A stretch of 64,000 nt of DNA from Phymorhynchus buccinoides (lineage: Eukaryota > Mollusca > Gastropoda > Neogastropoda > Raphitomidae). The notes beneath the pieces are model-generated. The model was given only the letters and a program-made list of their open reading frames with translations. It ran no database searches and was not told the DNA's origin. The translations under genes and the position numbers were made by a program. Of the stretch, positions 45,995 through 59,316 are shown piece by piece (position 1 is the first letter of the stretch; every line of letters starts with the position of its first letter). The DNA lies in assembly GCA_017654935.2 (NCBI GenBank), contig CM065683.1:5792131-5856130 (forward strand), read 5' to 3'.

Positions 45995-46416
45995 CAATAT
46001 TCCTGAAATTAGCCGAGACAGAATGAATAAAATAATGTAACTCGTGTTCTGTTGATGAGAAGAATCATGTACATTCTGTATCGTAATCGCACACTAGAAT
46101 AAACTACAACTGTCATTACGACGCTATATCACCAGTCGTGCGGTACATTTTCTGCTCCAGTGAATTTGGCCTTTGACCATTTTTAACTTGGCCTAGATAT
46201 CCTAACTACCTAGGCAACATTTGAGCATCCAAGGCTCCTCAGTTCAAGCGGTATCGTGTCAATATACATACATAGTCACATCCATCCATCCATACAAAGT
46301 CAGTCGGTAAAAAGCAAACGTCACTGAAAGCATTACACAGCATTAGTCCCGCGGCTGGTTAATACATAAAGTCCATAACTAAAATTGTAAACAAGCCGGG
46401 GGGAAAACAAACATTA
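45995..46416. other. Unique sequence without recognised features
   Basis: No ORF, array or recognised element. Short CATCCATCCATCC repeat near 46280. Part (46130-46240) is weakly similar to 49555-49660 (CGGCCTAGATATC-like, GCTCCA.TGA), suggesting another old dispersed repeat. Confidence 0.35.
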
Positions 46417-46630
46417 AAGACACTGACGCACCACGATTTGAAGTCCCTTGGGTTTTTTCTGCTGTATACATGTTCCCAACTTCAAATTGAGGCTGCTTTT
46501 TAAAATGTTTCGTTTTCAATTTGAGGACATTTGTATGGGAGTCAAACCTAGTCAAAACAATATTTATTACCAGCTATAAGAGGGAAAACACGTGAAACCC
46601 GCGATTTTTAACACATGACATGGTGGGTCT
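46417..46630. mobile_element. TTAA-flanked MITE family F5, copy 2
   Basis: 214 bp between TTAA (46413-46416) and TTAA (46631-46634). Matches 31350-31577 (TGACGCACCACGATT, AAATTGAGGCTGCT, GGGAAAACACGTGAAAC). Confidence 0.75.
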
Positions 46631-46634
46631 TTAA

Positions 46635-47060
46635 ATCAATGATTTCATACCGAAACAGTCCATTTGAAAGTCGCGGAAGCTCAAAGCAACATTTCTCCAT
46701 TTTGTAATCGTGTTAGATGCACTTCACATTAAACAGTATGTCTTTGATCAGCTTTGATTCAGAGTGTCATGTATGTGAGTTCTGTTTCTGTATTATATAA
46801 TTAGTTATTGAACAGTATGTTTTTGATTTTGAAAAAAACAAGCACGGATTCGCAATCGTTTGTGGCGTGCGACAATTTTGGACCGACCGACAGACCGACA
46901 AAGTGAGTTATAGGTTTGTGGCTTGTGCTACAAACAAAAACCACGTGCACTTCACACACACACGCGCGCGCACGCACGCACACACACACACACAAACACA
47001 CAGTGCGCGCGCCCACACGCAAAATTTTGATTTTTTGTCAAGGTCTGTCGCTGATTTATT
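46635..47060. repeat. Dispersed repeat (46835-46945) and AC-rich DNA
   Basis: 46835-46945 is the inverted partner of 21545-21680. 46950-47025 is AC/GC-alternating. The rest shows nothing. Confidence 0.5.
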
Positions 47061-47065
47061 TTATG

Positions 47066-47713
47066 CAAATTTCTTCAACTGCAGATATGATGCTGCTTAC
47101 TTCAACTGTAGATATGATGCTGCTTACTTCAACTGCAGATATGATGCTGCTTACTTCAACTGTAGATATGATGCTGCTTACTTTAACTGTAGATATGATG
47201 CTGCTTACTTCAACTGCAGATATGATGCTGCTTACTTCAACTGTAGATATGATGCTGCTTTCTTCAACTGTAGATATGATGCTGCTTACTTCAACTGCAG
47301 ATATGATGCTGATTACTTCAACTGTAGACAATATGCTGCATACTTCAACTGTAGACATGATGCTGCTTTCTTCAACTGTAGATATGATGCTGATTACTTC
47401 AACAACTGTAGATATGATGCTGCTTTCTTCAACTGTAGATATGATGCTGCTTTCTTCAACTGTAGACATGCTGCTTTCTTCAACTGTAGATATGATGCTC
47501 CTTTCTTCAACTGTAGACAATATGCTGCATACTTCAACTGTAGACATGATGCTGCTTTCTTCAACTGTAGATATGATGCTGCTTTCTTCAACTGTAGATA
47601 TGATGCTGCTTTCTTCAACTGTAGACAATATGCTGCATACTTCAACTGTAGACAATATGCTGCATACTTCAACTGTAGACAATATGCTGCATACTTCAAC
47701 TGTAGATATGATG
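47066..47713 (+). repeat. 27-bp minisatellite, about 24 units
   Basis: Unit TACTTCAACTGTAGATATGA plus TGCTGCT. Variants: CTGCAG/CTGTAG, TACTTC/TTCTTC, GACAATATG/GATATGATG. A multiple of three, so nine-residue repeats (YFNCRYDAA) run open in several frames. It lacks a credible start or flanking coding signal. Confidence 0.95.
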
Positions 47714-47721
47714 TTTCTTTT

Positions 47722-48990
47722 GAAAGTGGTCCTTCGCTGTGAGCTGTCATGAAAGCTGTTTGCTTCTTTACAAAGTGGTCCTTCGCTGTGAGCTGTCCTG
47801 GAAGCTGTTTGTTTCTTTTCAAAGTGGTCCTTGGCTGTTAGCTGTCATGAAAGCTGTTTGTTTCTTTACAAAGTGGTCCTTCGCTGTGAGCTGTCTTGGA
47901 AGCTGTTTGTTTCTTTACAAAGTGGTCCTTCGCTGTGAGCTGTCATGAAAGCTGTTTGTTTCTTTACAAAGTGGTCCTTCGCTGTGAGCTGTCCTGGAAG
48001 CTGTTTGTTTCTTTTCAAAGTGGTCCTTGGCTGTTAGCTGTCATGAAAGCTGTTTGTTTCTTTACAAAGTGGTCCTTCGCTGTGAGCTGTCCTGGAAGCT
48101 GTTTGTTTCTTTTCAAAGTGGTCCTTGGCTGTTAGCTGTCATGAAAGCTGTTTGTTTCTTTACAAAGTGGTCCTTCGCTGTGAGCTGTCCTGGAAGCTGT
48201 TTGTTTCTTTACAAAGTGGTCCTTCGCTGTGAGCTGTCCTGGAAGCTGTTTGTTTCTTTACAAAGTGGTCCTTCGCTGTGGGCTGTCATGAAAGCTGTTT
48301 GTTTACAAAGTGGTCCTTCGCTGTAGGCTGTCCTGGAAGCTGTTTGTTTCTTTACAAAGTGGTCCTTCGCTGTGAGCTGTCATGAAAGCTGTTTGTTTCT
48401 TTACGATGTGGTCCTTCGCTGTGAGCTGTCCTGGAAGCTGTCTGTTTCTTTACAAAGTGGTCCTTCGCTGTGAGCTGTCATGAAAGCTGTTTGTTTCTTT
48501 ACGATGTGGTCCTTCGCTGTGGGCTGTCGTGGAAGCTGTTTCTTTACAAACTGGTCGTCCTTCGCTGTGGGCTGTCCTGGAAGCTGTTTGGTTCTTTACA
48601 AAGTGGTCCTTCGCTGTAGGCTGTCCTGGAAGCTGTTTGTTTACAAAGTGGTCCTTCGCTGTAGGCTGTCATGAAAGCTGTTTGTTTCTTTACAATGTGG
48701 TCCTTCGCTGTGAGCTGTCCTGGAAGCTGTTTGTTTCTTTACAAAGTGGTCCTTCACTGTGAGCTGTCCTGGAAGCTGTTTGTTTCTTTACAAAGTGGTC
48801 CTTCGCTGTGGGCTGTCATGAAAGCTGTTTCTTTTCAAAGTGGTCCTTCGCTGTAGGCTGTCATGAAAGCTGTTTCTTTACAAAGTGGTCCTTCGCTGTA
48901 GGCTGTCATGAAAGCCGTTTCTTTACAAAGTGGTCCTTCGCTGTAGGCTGTCATGAAAGCTGTTTCTTTTCAAAGTGGTCCTTCACTCTA
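47722..48990 (+). repeat. 49-bp minisatellite, about 26 units, with dimeric substructure
   Basis: Unit AAAGTGGTCCTTCGCTGTGA plus GCTGTCATGAAAGCTGTTTG plus TTTCTTTAC. GTCATG/GTCCTG alternate, and a TTGGCTGTTAG variant recurs within the first ten units, forming 98-bp dimers. Later units lose 4-6 bp. It starts within about 10 bp of the end of the 27-bp array. Confidence 0.95.
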
Positions 48991-49100
48991 TCCTGAAAGC
49001 TGTTTGTTTACTCCGGGTGGAAAGCTTCTCACCCTTCAAGTCGTCCTTGACTTCTGTAAGATTGAACACAAATGAGAACAAATATAAACAACATAATTAT
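48991..49100. other. Short unique spacer
   Basis: Spacer between the 49-bp array and MITE F3 copy 3. Nothing recognised. Confidence 0.4.
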
Positions 49101-49439
49101 GTGACCCAGCACTACGTATTGTCGTGCTCTCCAACATCTCATCTTTCATATTTATGAATGATAATCTTTAGCATGGCCTCTAGATAGTACAACAAATTCT
49201 TTGAAATGAGTAGGTTGATGCATTTTCTTCAGCTAGGCTAAACTTTAGACTGTGATTTATCAAAATGGCCGACAACCACCCCACCAACCTTTGAATGCTC
49301 ATAACAGCTCTAAGACGAAAACAGTTACAAGAATGGTTCCTATATCACTTGAAAGAGAATTGTCTGACGTTTGTAACTGTATCATTGTCTCAGAATGGTC
49401 ATTTTGACACTTAGTTTCCCTTTCGTGGTGCTGGGTCAC
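49101..49439 (+). mobile_element. MITE family F3, copy 3, without the nested insertion
   Basis: 339 bp, ends GTGACCCAGCACTACG and CTTTCGTGGTGCTGGGTCAC. Interior GATTTATCAAAATGGCCGAC and AGAATGGTTCCTATATCA match copy 2. The segment corresponding to 19318-19503 is missing. Confidence 0.85.
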
Positions 49440-49789
49440 ATAAAAATTATTTATAGTTATTTAATCTTTGTCAAAACAGAAAAAAGGAAATACAACAACA
49501 GACTCATTTACATGGTTATCACGTAGAGGTGCTCCATTAACTAGATCGTAATAACGCTAGATCGCCAGCCGCGCGGCAGCAGTTTTGGCTCCAATGATCT
49601 TGACCGTAGACCAATGACCATTATTATATTCGGCCTAGATATCAAACGCTATCGTGCTAACATAAATTGTCAACCAGCCAGCCAAGAACATACAGACAAA
49701 CAGCATTGAAAACATTACCAGCTTCGTCTTGTGGCTGGTAACTATCCTTATGCACAGTTTAAAACTTTCACAGGCAACGTAACATTTCT

Positions 49790-50060
49790 GGTCTCATCCC
49801 CGTCTCAATGTGTCCCCGTCTCTGTGTCCCTGAATCTGTCCCCGTCTATGTGTCCCCGTCTCTGTATCACTGAATCTGTCCACGTCTCAATGTGTCCCCG
49901 TCTCTGTGTCCCTGAATCTGTCCCCGTCTATGTGTCCCTGAATCTGTCTCTGTGTCCCCGTCTCTGTATCACCGACTCTGTCACTGTCTCTCAATGTGTC
50001 CCCGTCTATGTGTCCCTGAATCTGTCCCTGTCAATGTGTCCCCGTCTTTCTGGTGTCCCC
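49790..50060 (+). repeat. Imperfect 26-bp-scale tandem repeat
   Basis: TGTCCCCGTCTCTGTGTCCC and TGAATC phrases recur with length changes, about ten times. Open frames (VSVSLNLSPS type) follow from the repeat. The flanking 49440-49790 is unique with no gene. Confidence 0.75.
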
Positions 50061-50589
50061 ATCTTTATGTGGCCCAACTCTTTGTTTATCCTAGCCCTAT
50101 CGCCCGATCCCTCAGAACACAGATCAAGATTCAAATTTCACAGTAACTGGTTTTGATAACGTACAATGATCACCCTTCAAATCGAAGTTTTTCTGTTTTT
50201 TGTATGGCATTTATGTGAAAGTACACATCTGGCACCAAAAAAAATGAAGCGAGTGAGCCTTGAAGGCTTTGCCTCTGTTCTTCATATCAGGACTACTGAG
50301 AGTCCACCTCCCTATTAAGACCTTTCTAGGGCTGAATTATGAAGCTCTTATATAGGGAGGTTCCACTGTAGAAACTCAACCACTAAACAAACCTGTATAG
50401 TTTCTTTTTGCGCCTATGTATGTGGAGGTCGTCTTCTAACTAAAGGCCGCTCTTGTGTTGGTAGGGCAGGTGGGGGAGCCATTGCGTCTCTGGGTCCCCG
50501 TTGTCTGTCACCTTGGGGTGTTTCTTGTTCAAGCTGCTTCACAGGAGGCAGTTGATTGAAATGTGGCCAAGAAGCAACGTGGTTTCCTG
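50061..50589. other. Unique DNA with a MITE fragment
   Basis: About 50300-50372 (CCACCTCCCTATTAAGACC to TAGGGAGGTTCCACTGTAG) is a shortened member of the 14259-14428 family. The rest is unassigned. Confidence 0.45.
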
Positions 50590-50968
50590 GTTAAGACGAC
50601 AAAAGAATGTAATAATAATAATAATGATAATAATAATAATAATAATGATGATAATAATAATGATAATAATAATAATGATAATAATAATGATAATAATAAT
50701 GATGATAATAATAATAATAATAATAATAATAATATAATAATGATAATAATAGCAATGATAATAATAGTAATGATACTACTAATAATAATGATAATAATAA
50801 TAATCATATTAATAATGATAATAATAATGATAATAATAATAATATAATAATAATAATAATTATAATAATAGTAATAATAATAATGATAATGATAATAATA
50901 ATAATGATAATAATAATGTTAATAATAATAATGTTAATAATAATAATGATAATAATAATAATAATGGA
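50590..50968 (+). repeat. AAT/GAT trinucleotide repeat
   Basis: About 380 bp of AAT units with interspersed GAT. Shadow frames of Asn or Ile runs only. It may be the degenerate tail of a reversed LINE, but no adjoining element is visible. Confidence 0.95.
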
Positions 50969-51420
50969 TATTTGTTGCGGTCGTTCTCCAAAAAGCTCAG
51001 TTAACTTTAGACAACAACAATAACAATAGTAATAAAAACAAAACATTCAGAAATATATATTAAATACAAATCCGATACTTCACACGTGCGCGTGCGCACA
51101 TGCACACACACAAACACACGCACAGCACACACACACAAACAGAAAAGACATTCTTACCCAAAGGTTACTTTACATGCATGCGCGTACCGAAATCATGAGT
51201 GCGACCCAGTCAGCCAACACGGGTAGCAAAATGCAAACCAGACCAAACTGCCAGTCGTTCTGCCAGCCTAGTCCAATCCACATCAGCACTTTTAGTTCAT
51301 GCCAATTGTTCTTTTAGAACACATCAACACTATCAACCAATCCAAAGTTTTGGTGCAAAGGAATCTAAATTCATTGCGGTATGTTTGTTTGTTTGTTTGT
51401 TTGTTTGCTTGTTTCCCCCC
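50969..51420. other. AC-rich and unique sequence
   Basis: AC-rich at 51085-51150. Short TTTG repeats at 51382-51412, followed by a C run at 51416-51436. No gene. Confidence 0.4.
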
Positions 51421-51955
51421 CCCCCCCCCCCCCCCTGTCTCTGTCCCAAGGATATCTCCCGAACCGCTAGACAGAATCGCTTCAAATTTTGGGTGGCGGT
51501 GTGTCACTACGAGAGGAAGGCATCCGCGCATAAATTATCGCCGTCATGACCTTGACCTTGTTATCAATTCTTTTGTTGCAGTATACCGCTTGAAAGGTCT
51601 TTCTCGATCCCTAACAACAATTATTGAAAAGAATACTTGCCTGTGTGAAAGGAAATGACTTGAAACAAATAGCTCTCTGGGGAAAACTAAAGGCAGTCAG
51701 AATGTGGGGAATTGGTGTGCTGTGGATGTTTACTCATAATGCTCACATTAACGATTTTAGTAGTATTTCTCCTTAAAATAAAGTTATTAGGAATACAAAT
51801 GTTAACAAGGTCATACGCCAAGGTCAAGGCCACGACGGCGATAATGTATGCGCGGATGCCTTCCTCGCATGGTGACACACCACCACACAACATTTGAAGC
51901 GATTCTGTCAAGCGGTTTGGGAGATATCCTTGGGACAGACAGAAAAACAACACGT
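51421..51955. mobile_element. Fold-back element F8 with about 150-bp arms
   Basis: TGTCCCAAGGATATCTCCCG at 51445 pairs with GGGAGATATCCTTGGGACA near 51940. AAGGCATCCGCGCAT pairs with ATGCGCGGATGCCTT, and TGACCTTGACCTTG with CAAGGTCAAGG. The loop of about 230 bp is unique. It lies directly beside R5 (51985 onward). Confidence 0.7.
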
Positions 51956-51984
51956 GCAACGCCGAGCGGCTGCAAAGTCCCCTC

Positions 51985-52440
51985 GCAGCATCGCCGAGTT
52001 ACTCCGAAATCGGAATGTGACGGTTGTACACATACATAAAAACGCATCAAAACAGCACGTAACTACATACAAACGCATCAAAACAGCACGAAACTGAATA
52101 TTTTTTTGTATATAGCCTTGGGGTTCGGACCCGTGATTTGAGCGCGCGCGATCATGCGCACACGAGCGCACAAAAACATTAATGACAACTGTGTTACAGA
52201 CCATTCATCAAGAAATGTTGTGAAAAAAACTGCATTGAAATACATGCAAAACTTCGCGAGATATTAGCGATTATGTGTTTCGGGGTTTGAACCCCGTAAC
52301 TGGCGCGACCTGGACCTTAATGTAAAACTAAATACATCAGTGGATAGCTTGCATCTTGGCAAACTAGTACCAAATTTGATGATGATACACTGAATAGTTT
52401 TTGAGAAAAACGGACAAATATCCGGACGGACGGAGGCACG
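51985..52440 (-). repeat. Dispersed repeat R5, inverted copy
   Basis: Reverse complement of 35165-35665 over about 450 bp, including CGGGGTTTGAACCCCG and the repeated AAACGCATCAAAACAGCACG. Non-coding. Confidence 0.7.
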
Positions 52441-53160
52441 CGGACTAACAACAAAACAAAGAAACATACACGAACGATCTCGGACGGCGTAGATCGGCAA
52501 AGGACAAAAAAGAAAGAGGCGAATTTTCCTAGTGGTCACACTACAACATTGCTTTTTTTCGTCTTTCTCCATAGCAACAAAAGTCATATTATTACTAGAT
52601 CTAGCGTATCACTGTGTTGCCATGGGGAAAGAGCAGAAAACGAACAACGTTCATGTTGACAATGAAACATACACAGCTGTTTTGGGAGGAACATTTAGTT
52701 CATCTATATTTTCAGAAGTTTTTTTCAAGCTAACTTTTAGTTTACCATAAGTAACTTTTGCAGTATGTGACTCAATCAGTTGTATTCAGTGGAAATTGCT
52801 AGATTTTCACTCATTGGCGATTTTATTTATGTTTGCGATACTAAGTGAATTATTCAAGAACATTTTCAAATAAATATCTTTCTTGAGATAGGACCAGTGA
52901 GATAGAAAGATTGCAGGTGACAGTAAGCAAAGGGAAAAGGCAGAGTCAAAGAGAATTACAGAATTAGAAGAAGGTACAGGCACAGAAATTCCAGAAGGTG
53001 GGGGAACTATTTGTATTACCCGGTATCCCCACGGGGGGAATCATGTTATTAGATGAATATTGCAGTGTGTTTTTTATATTCACGTTTAATTAAAAAAAAC
53101 ATTAGAATTAAAAGAAAGTCAGTGCTCTTGTCATCTCATTGGTAAAGGGCCAAGGCATAT
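52441..53160. other. Unique sequence and dispersed repeat
   Basis: 52885-53045 is the inverted partner of 4515-4720. 52441-52880 has no recognised feature; the open frame at 52532-52750 lacks motifs. Confidence 0.35.
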
Positions 53161-53166
53161 AATATA

Positions 53167-53622
53167 CTGATGGAAAAAAGTTAGGGACCAGTCACGCACA
53201 CATGCACAACTTTCCAACCACGAATGGCAATGCAATATTTTTTTGGGCAAGCATTTAATTCATTATCTCGTCAATCAGAGTACCACATTTCATTCCGATT
53301 TGATTATCCGTTTGCTTTCCGCGAGCCCTCAAACAACATAGGGGTTCAAAACGAAAATTGCAAGTCCTTCGACATGTTCAGTAGTGTGCGGACGGCAACT
53401 AACACCAACGTCAGCCAGAAGACTGTTGGAAACCACCTTCGTGCGTTTGGCCTCCATTCTCGTCGTCCAGCTGTTCGTCCACGGCTGACAGCGGCACATC
53501 GGCAGGCTCGCCTAGCTTTCTGTCGCCGTCACACGAGGTGGAATCGCCAAGACTGGGCCCAGGTGCTCTTCAGCGACGAATCCAGGTTCAATGTGACTGG
53601 TCCCTAATTTTGTTTCCATCAG
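53167..53622 (+). mobile_element. Internally deleted Tc1/mariner element
   Basis: 456 bp flanked by TA (53165-53166, 53623-53624). Ends CTGATGGAAAAAAGTTAGGG and CCCTAATTTTGTTTCCATCAG are inverted repeats, with GACCAGTCAC / GTGACTGGTC just inside. It keeps only an N-terminal transposase fragment and lacks about half of a normal Tc1-type gene (about 340 codons). Confidence 0.88.
53224..53607 (+). pseudogene. Truncated Tc1-like transposase
   Basis: 127-codon frame. Residues from about 60 on are Tc1-like: VSQKTVGNHLRAFGLHSRR (second helix-turn-helix), PRLTAAHRQARLAFCRRH, WAQVLFSDESRF (first catalytic Asp). It then runs straight into the right terminal repeat (TGP, stop). The remaining DDE/D catalytic residues are missing, so it cannot catalyse transposition. 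The first ~55 residues are not recognisable as transposase. Confidence 0.88.
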
Positions 53623-53854
53623 TATGTTCTGTAATAAACCATCGTGAATCTCTCTCTCTCTTCTCTGTGTGTCTGTCTCTGTTTCTCTCTGTGTCTTTGT
53701 CTCTCTGTGTGGTTTCTTTGCCTTTCTCTCTCTCTGTCTCTGGTTTCTTTGTTTCTCTCTCTGTCTCTGGTTTCTTTGTTTCTCTCTCTGTTTCTGGTTT
53801 CTTTGTCTCCTTCTCTCTCTCTCTCTGGTTTCTTTTTCTCTATCTCTCTGTCTC

Positions 53855-53906
<52 letters not shown>

Positions 53907-54201
53907 GTTTCCCTTGTCTCCCGTAACTCACCTTCAGGGTCAGAAGTGAAGCCCGTGATTGGTCCAGTCCTGGGCATCTCTACCGTTTCCTCTAGGCCTC
54001 CGAAATTTCTTCAGGTCAGTGAAGCCTTGTCATCGACTTTCAGTTTAATACTATATTTTCAATTTCCATTCATTTATGTCTGTCTTTATTGCGATTTATT
54101 GCCCACCCACAAAAAGGGTGGGTGGGTTGAGTTTGGGGATGGGGGACTTTTTGAGCCATATCCACTGATAAGAAAGAACTTGTCCAATATGATGTGAATG
54201 T

Positions 54202-54244
<43 letters not shown>

Positions 54245-54678
54245 CGCACGCACACACACGCACGCGCGCATTCGCACACACAGACATGACCCCCAAAAGC
54301 TTGTTAGCTTACTCCTTTATCATCAATAATGATAATTTTAACTTGACTTGACACACACGCATACACACACACACACACACAAACGCGCGCGCACGCACAC
54401 ACACACACAAATGACCCAGCCAACCAGAACCCGTTCAGCGGGCTTCAAAATGATGTTAGGTTGGCGATTCCTCGTAATAATTGCGCCCAACTATCCCCAT
54501 ACTCACGACACTCCTCCACCCACACCTCCGTGCTTTCTGTCATTAATTGGATTATATTATTCACGTTACCTCATTAACTAGAACAAGTTATATGTTATCT
54601 CGTTAACTTGATTGATTCCTGTTATCTCAATAATTTGAATATTATTTGTTTTATCTCATTCATTCGAATAGTATATAT
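53623..54678. repeat. CT-rich repeat block and AC tracts
   Basis: 53645-53905 is CT repeat with an internal GGTTTCTTTGTTTCTCTC phrase repeated about six times. AC tracts are at 54205-54280 and 54350-54410. Between them (53910-54200) and up to 54678 no gene is seen. Confidence 0.6.
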
Positions 54679-54911
54679 CGATGGCTTGGAGTCAAAACGG
54701 ACTATCTTTAGATAGACCACTGACGTATTATTGGACTTATTACAAAAACTAATAACTTGTATCAAACAATGACTGCAGAAATATAAAAAGGGGGTTATGC
54801 GTTTTGTATTTCTGCAGATGTTTTCTTATAGAAGTTATTAGTTTTCGTAATAAGTTCAATAATATGTCAATGGTCCATCAAAAGATAGTCCGTTTTGACT
54901 CCAAGCCATCG
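54679..54911. mobile_element. Palindromic MITE family F2, copy 3
   Basis: 233 bp from CGATGGCTTGGAGTCAAAAC to GTTTTGACTCCAAGCCATCG, perfect at the ends. Flanks read TATAT and ATATG. Inner ACTAATAACTTGTAT / ATAGAAGTTATTAGT also pair. Confidence 0.9.
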
Positions 54912-56293
<1,382 letters not shown>

Positions 56294-56558
56294 TGTAGAC
56301 AGCCAAACAACCGGCCAGACAAGGACCGTTCAGCGGTACCCAGCATCATGCCGGCCCAACCACTGCCTACCCTTCTGTCTGAAGCTTTAGTGCTCTGCCA
56401 GCAGCCTTCTGAACGCGGTTTTGGCAGAAGGGGTCTGGATGGTTTCTTAGGGATCGGGAGAGAAAGGGGTCAGAAACGGAACGTACTTGTCTGAATGGAC
56501 GTAAGATGGGAACTATTGTCGCAGAAGTAGGCCTAACGCGGAGCAGATTGATGGTTAA

Positions 56559-56757
56559 CAGGGCTCCCAATCGTCCCGCAAACAAGGGTCCCAGGGACTC
56601 CTTCACTTACAGCATAGAGGGTCCTAGAAGCGGGTACCAGTGGCATTGCGAATGCTAAAACGATTTTGTTCGTGCATCCCTGAGACCCCTGCACATTCGT
56701 TTAGAGGGTCCTTTAGAATTTCAGTGCTTCATAGACCCCCAAATGGGGGTCCCTGGG
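56559..56757. mobile_element. TTAA-flanked insertion in copy A only
   Basis: 199 bp between TTAA (56555-56558) and TTAA (56758-56761). Ends CAGGGCTCCC and GGGGGTCCCTGGG are roughly inverted. Copies B and C read straight through (TTTGATGGATAAAGAAATG). No ORF. Confidence 0.75.
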
Positions 56758-56852
56758 TTAAAGAATGTTTAGTTTATATTCAATTGTATCTGCGACAGGC
56801 AGCCAGTGCAGAGATCGGAGATGAATACTGAGATGATCGAGCTTTTTTCTCC

Positions 56853-57104
<252 letters not shown>

Positions 57105-57195
57105 GATGATAATGTTGCCCACTAGGACTGTTTATATCAACAGAGACTAGTTAGTTCTTTGCGCCTACAAACATAGCTTCGGTTTTGTCACAATA

Positions 57196-57423
57196 TCACT
57201 GATGTTTATTCCGAATCATCCGAGTGTGTATACCCGAAAAGCTGTTCCCAACTTCTGAAAGAAGCGAATTGATATCTTCAGGAGTTGTGCTGCTGTTATG
57301 GAGTTGTGTCTTCAGCGTAGAAGTGATGCTTCGTGTCGTGCTGGTTGATGATGTTGGCGAGGTGTGATGCATGCAGGCAGAGAAGACAAGGCCGAGCCCC
57401 GACCCCTTGGAGGAGGACTCCAA
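57196..57423 (-). pseudogene. Decayed LINE RT fragment, copy A
   Basis: Reverse strand, related to 58578-58811. Frames are broken near the YAED position, and the downstream NSLLSEVGNSFSGIH segment is kept. Too damaged to be functional. Confidence 0.7.
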
Positions 57424-57764
57424 AAGCCACTGTAAACCGATCAGATCACATTGAAAGAACTATTGAAATTGAAAAGACATTAAAAGAAGTATTGAAATTA
57501 AAACGACCATTGAAAGAACCATTGAAATTGAAACATTGAAAGAACTATTGAAACTAAAACAATTGAAAAGAACTAAATTAAAACGACCATTGAAAAGAGA
57601 GAGAGAACACTTGAAATTTATTGTCATTGCCAAACTGGCCTTATGACAATGGGGTGGGGTGACAATAGGTAAACTGAAGAAAAATGTTTTTTTCAATATT
57701 AATGTACCAGAATAAACAAAATAATATAATGAAATCAAGGTAATCAAAAATGACAGATCAACTC

Positions 57765-57903
<139 letters not shown>

Positions 57904-57916
57904 AGAGAGGGAGAGA

Positions 57917-57969
<53 letters not shown>

Positions 57970-57983
57970 GAGGAGGGGAGGGG

Positions 57984-59147
57984 GTAGACAGCCAGACAAC
58001 CGGCCAGACAAGGACCGTTCAGCGGTACCCAGCATGATGCCGGCCCAACCACTGCCTACCCTTCTGTTTGATGCTTTAGTGCTCTGCCAGCAGCCGTCTG
58101 GACACGGTTTTCGCAGAAGGGGTCTGGGTGGTTTCTTAGAAAGTGTGTACCTAGGGATCTGGAGAGAAAGAGGGTCAGAAACGGAACGCACTTGTCTGAA
58201 CTGAGGTCAGATGGGAACTATTGTCGCAGAAGTAGACCTAAAGCAGAGCAGTTTGATGGATAAAGAAATGTTTAGTTTATATTCAATTCTAGCTGCGACA
58301 GGTAGCCAGTGCAGAGAACGGAGATGAATACCGAGATGATCGAGCAGCGGGCAGAGGTCGAGCAGAAGAGAGTGATTCCATACGACGATGACAACAGACT
58401 GGCCGCGGAGATGAAGCAGTCCATTGTGAGCGCCAACGAAGGCCTGCTCGAGCTTTTTTCTCCCTATATATATATAGAGAGAGAGGGATGATAATGCTGC
58501 CCACTAGAACTGCTTATATCAACAGAGACTAGTTAGTTCTTTGCGCCTACAAACATAGCTTCGGTTTTGTCACAATATCACTGATGTTTATTCCGAATCA
58601 TCCGACTGTGTATGCCCGAAAAGCTGTTCCCAACTTCTGAAAGAAGCGAATTGATATCTTCAGAAGTTGTGCTGTTATGGAGTTGTGTGTCTTCAGCGTA
58701 GAAGTGATGCTTCGTGTCGTGCTGGTTGATGATGTTGGCGAGGTGTGATGCATGCAGGCAGAGAAGACAAGGCCGAGCCCCGACCCCTTGGAGGAGGACT
58801 CCAAAAGTCAATGTAACCCGATCAGATCACATTGAAAGAACTATTGAAATTGAAAAGACATTAAAAGAAGTATTGAAATTAAAACCACCATTGAAAGAAC
58901 CATTGAAATCGAAACATTGAAAGAACTATTGAAACTAAAACCATTGAAAAGAACTATTGAAATTAAAACGACCATTCAAAACAGAGAGAACACTTGAAAT
59001 TTATTGTTATTGCCAAACTGGCCTTATGACAATGGGGTGGGGTGACACTAGGTAAACTGAAGAAAAATGTTTTTTTCAATATTAATGTACCAGAATAAAC
59101 AAAATAATATAATGAAATCAAGGTAATCAAAAATGACAGATCAACTC

Positions 59148-59220
<73 letters not shown>

Positions 59221-59233
59221 GGAGAGAGAGAGA

Positions 59234-59305
<72 letters not shown>

Positions 59306-59316
59306 GGGGGAGGGGG
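57984..59316 (-). repeat. Tandem duplication unit, copy B
   Basis: Full-length unit without extra insertions; best reference for A and C. Contains the segment around 58309-58465, a short TA/GA spacer (58467-58488), the RT fragment and an ATTGAAA block (58830-58990), then a reversed 3'-end-like piece and a GA tract (59151-59310). Confidence 0.88.
58578..58811 (-). pseudogene. LINE reverse transcriptase fragment, copy B, motif C changed to YAED
   Basis: 77-codon frame: GVLQG.. (compare GVPQGS of LINE RTs), HLANIINQHDTKHHF, YAEDTQL (consensus YADDTQL), INSLLSEVGN, MIRNKHQ, then a stop before a DKTEAMFVGAKN segment. This is the catalytic motif C region of a CR1/L2-like RT. Loss of one catalytic Asp and the shared stop make it dead. 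The same lesions occur in copy C. Confidence 0.85.

Noticed and set aside
46867..47752. 291-codon cysteine- and tyrosine-rich frame (YFNCRYDAA repeats)
   Set aside because: Follows from the 27-bp array being a multiple of three. Three frames are equally open, so no coding selection is visible.
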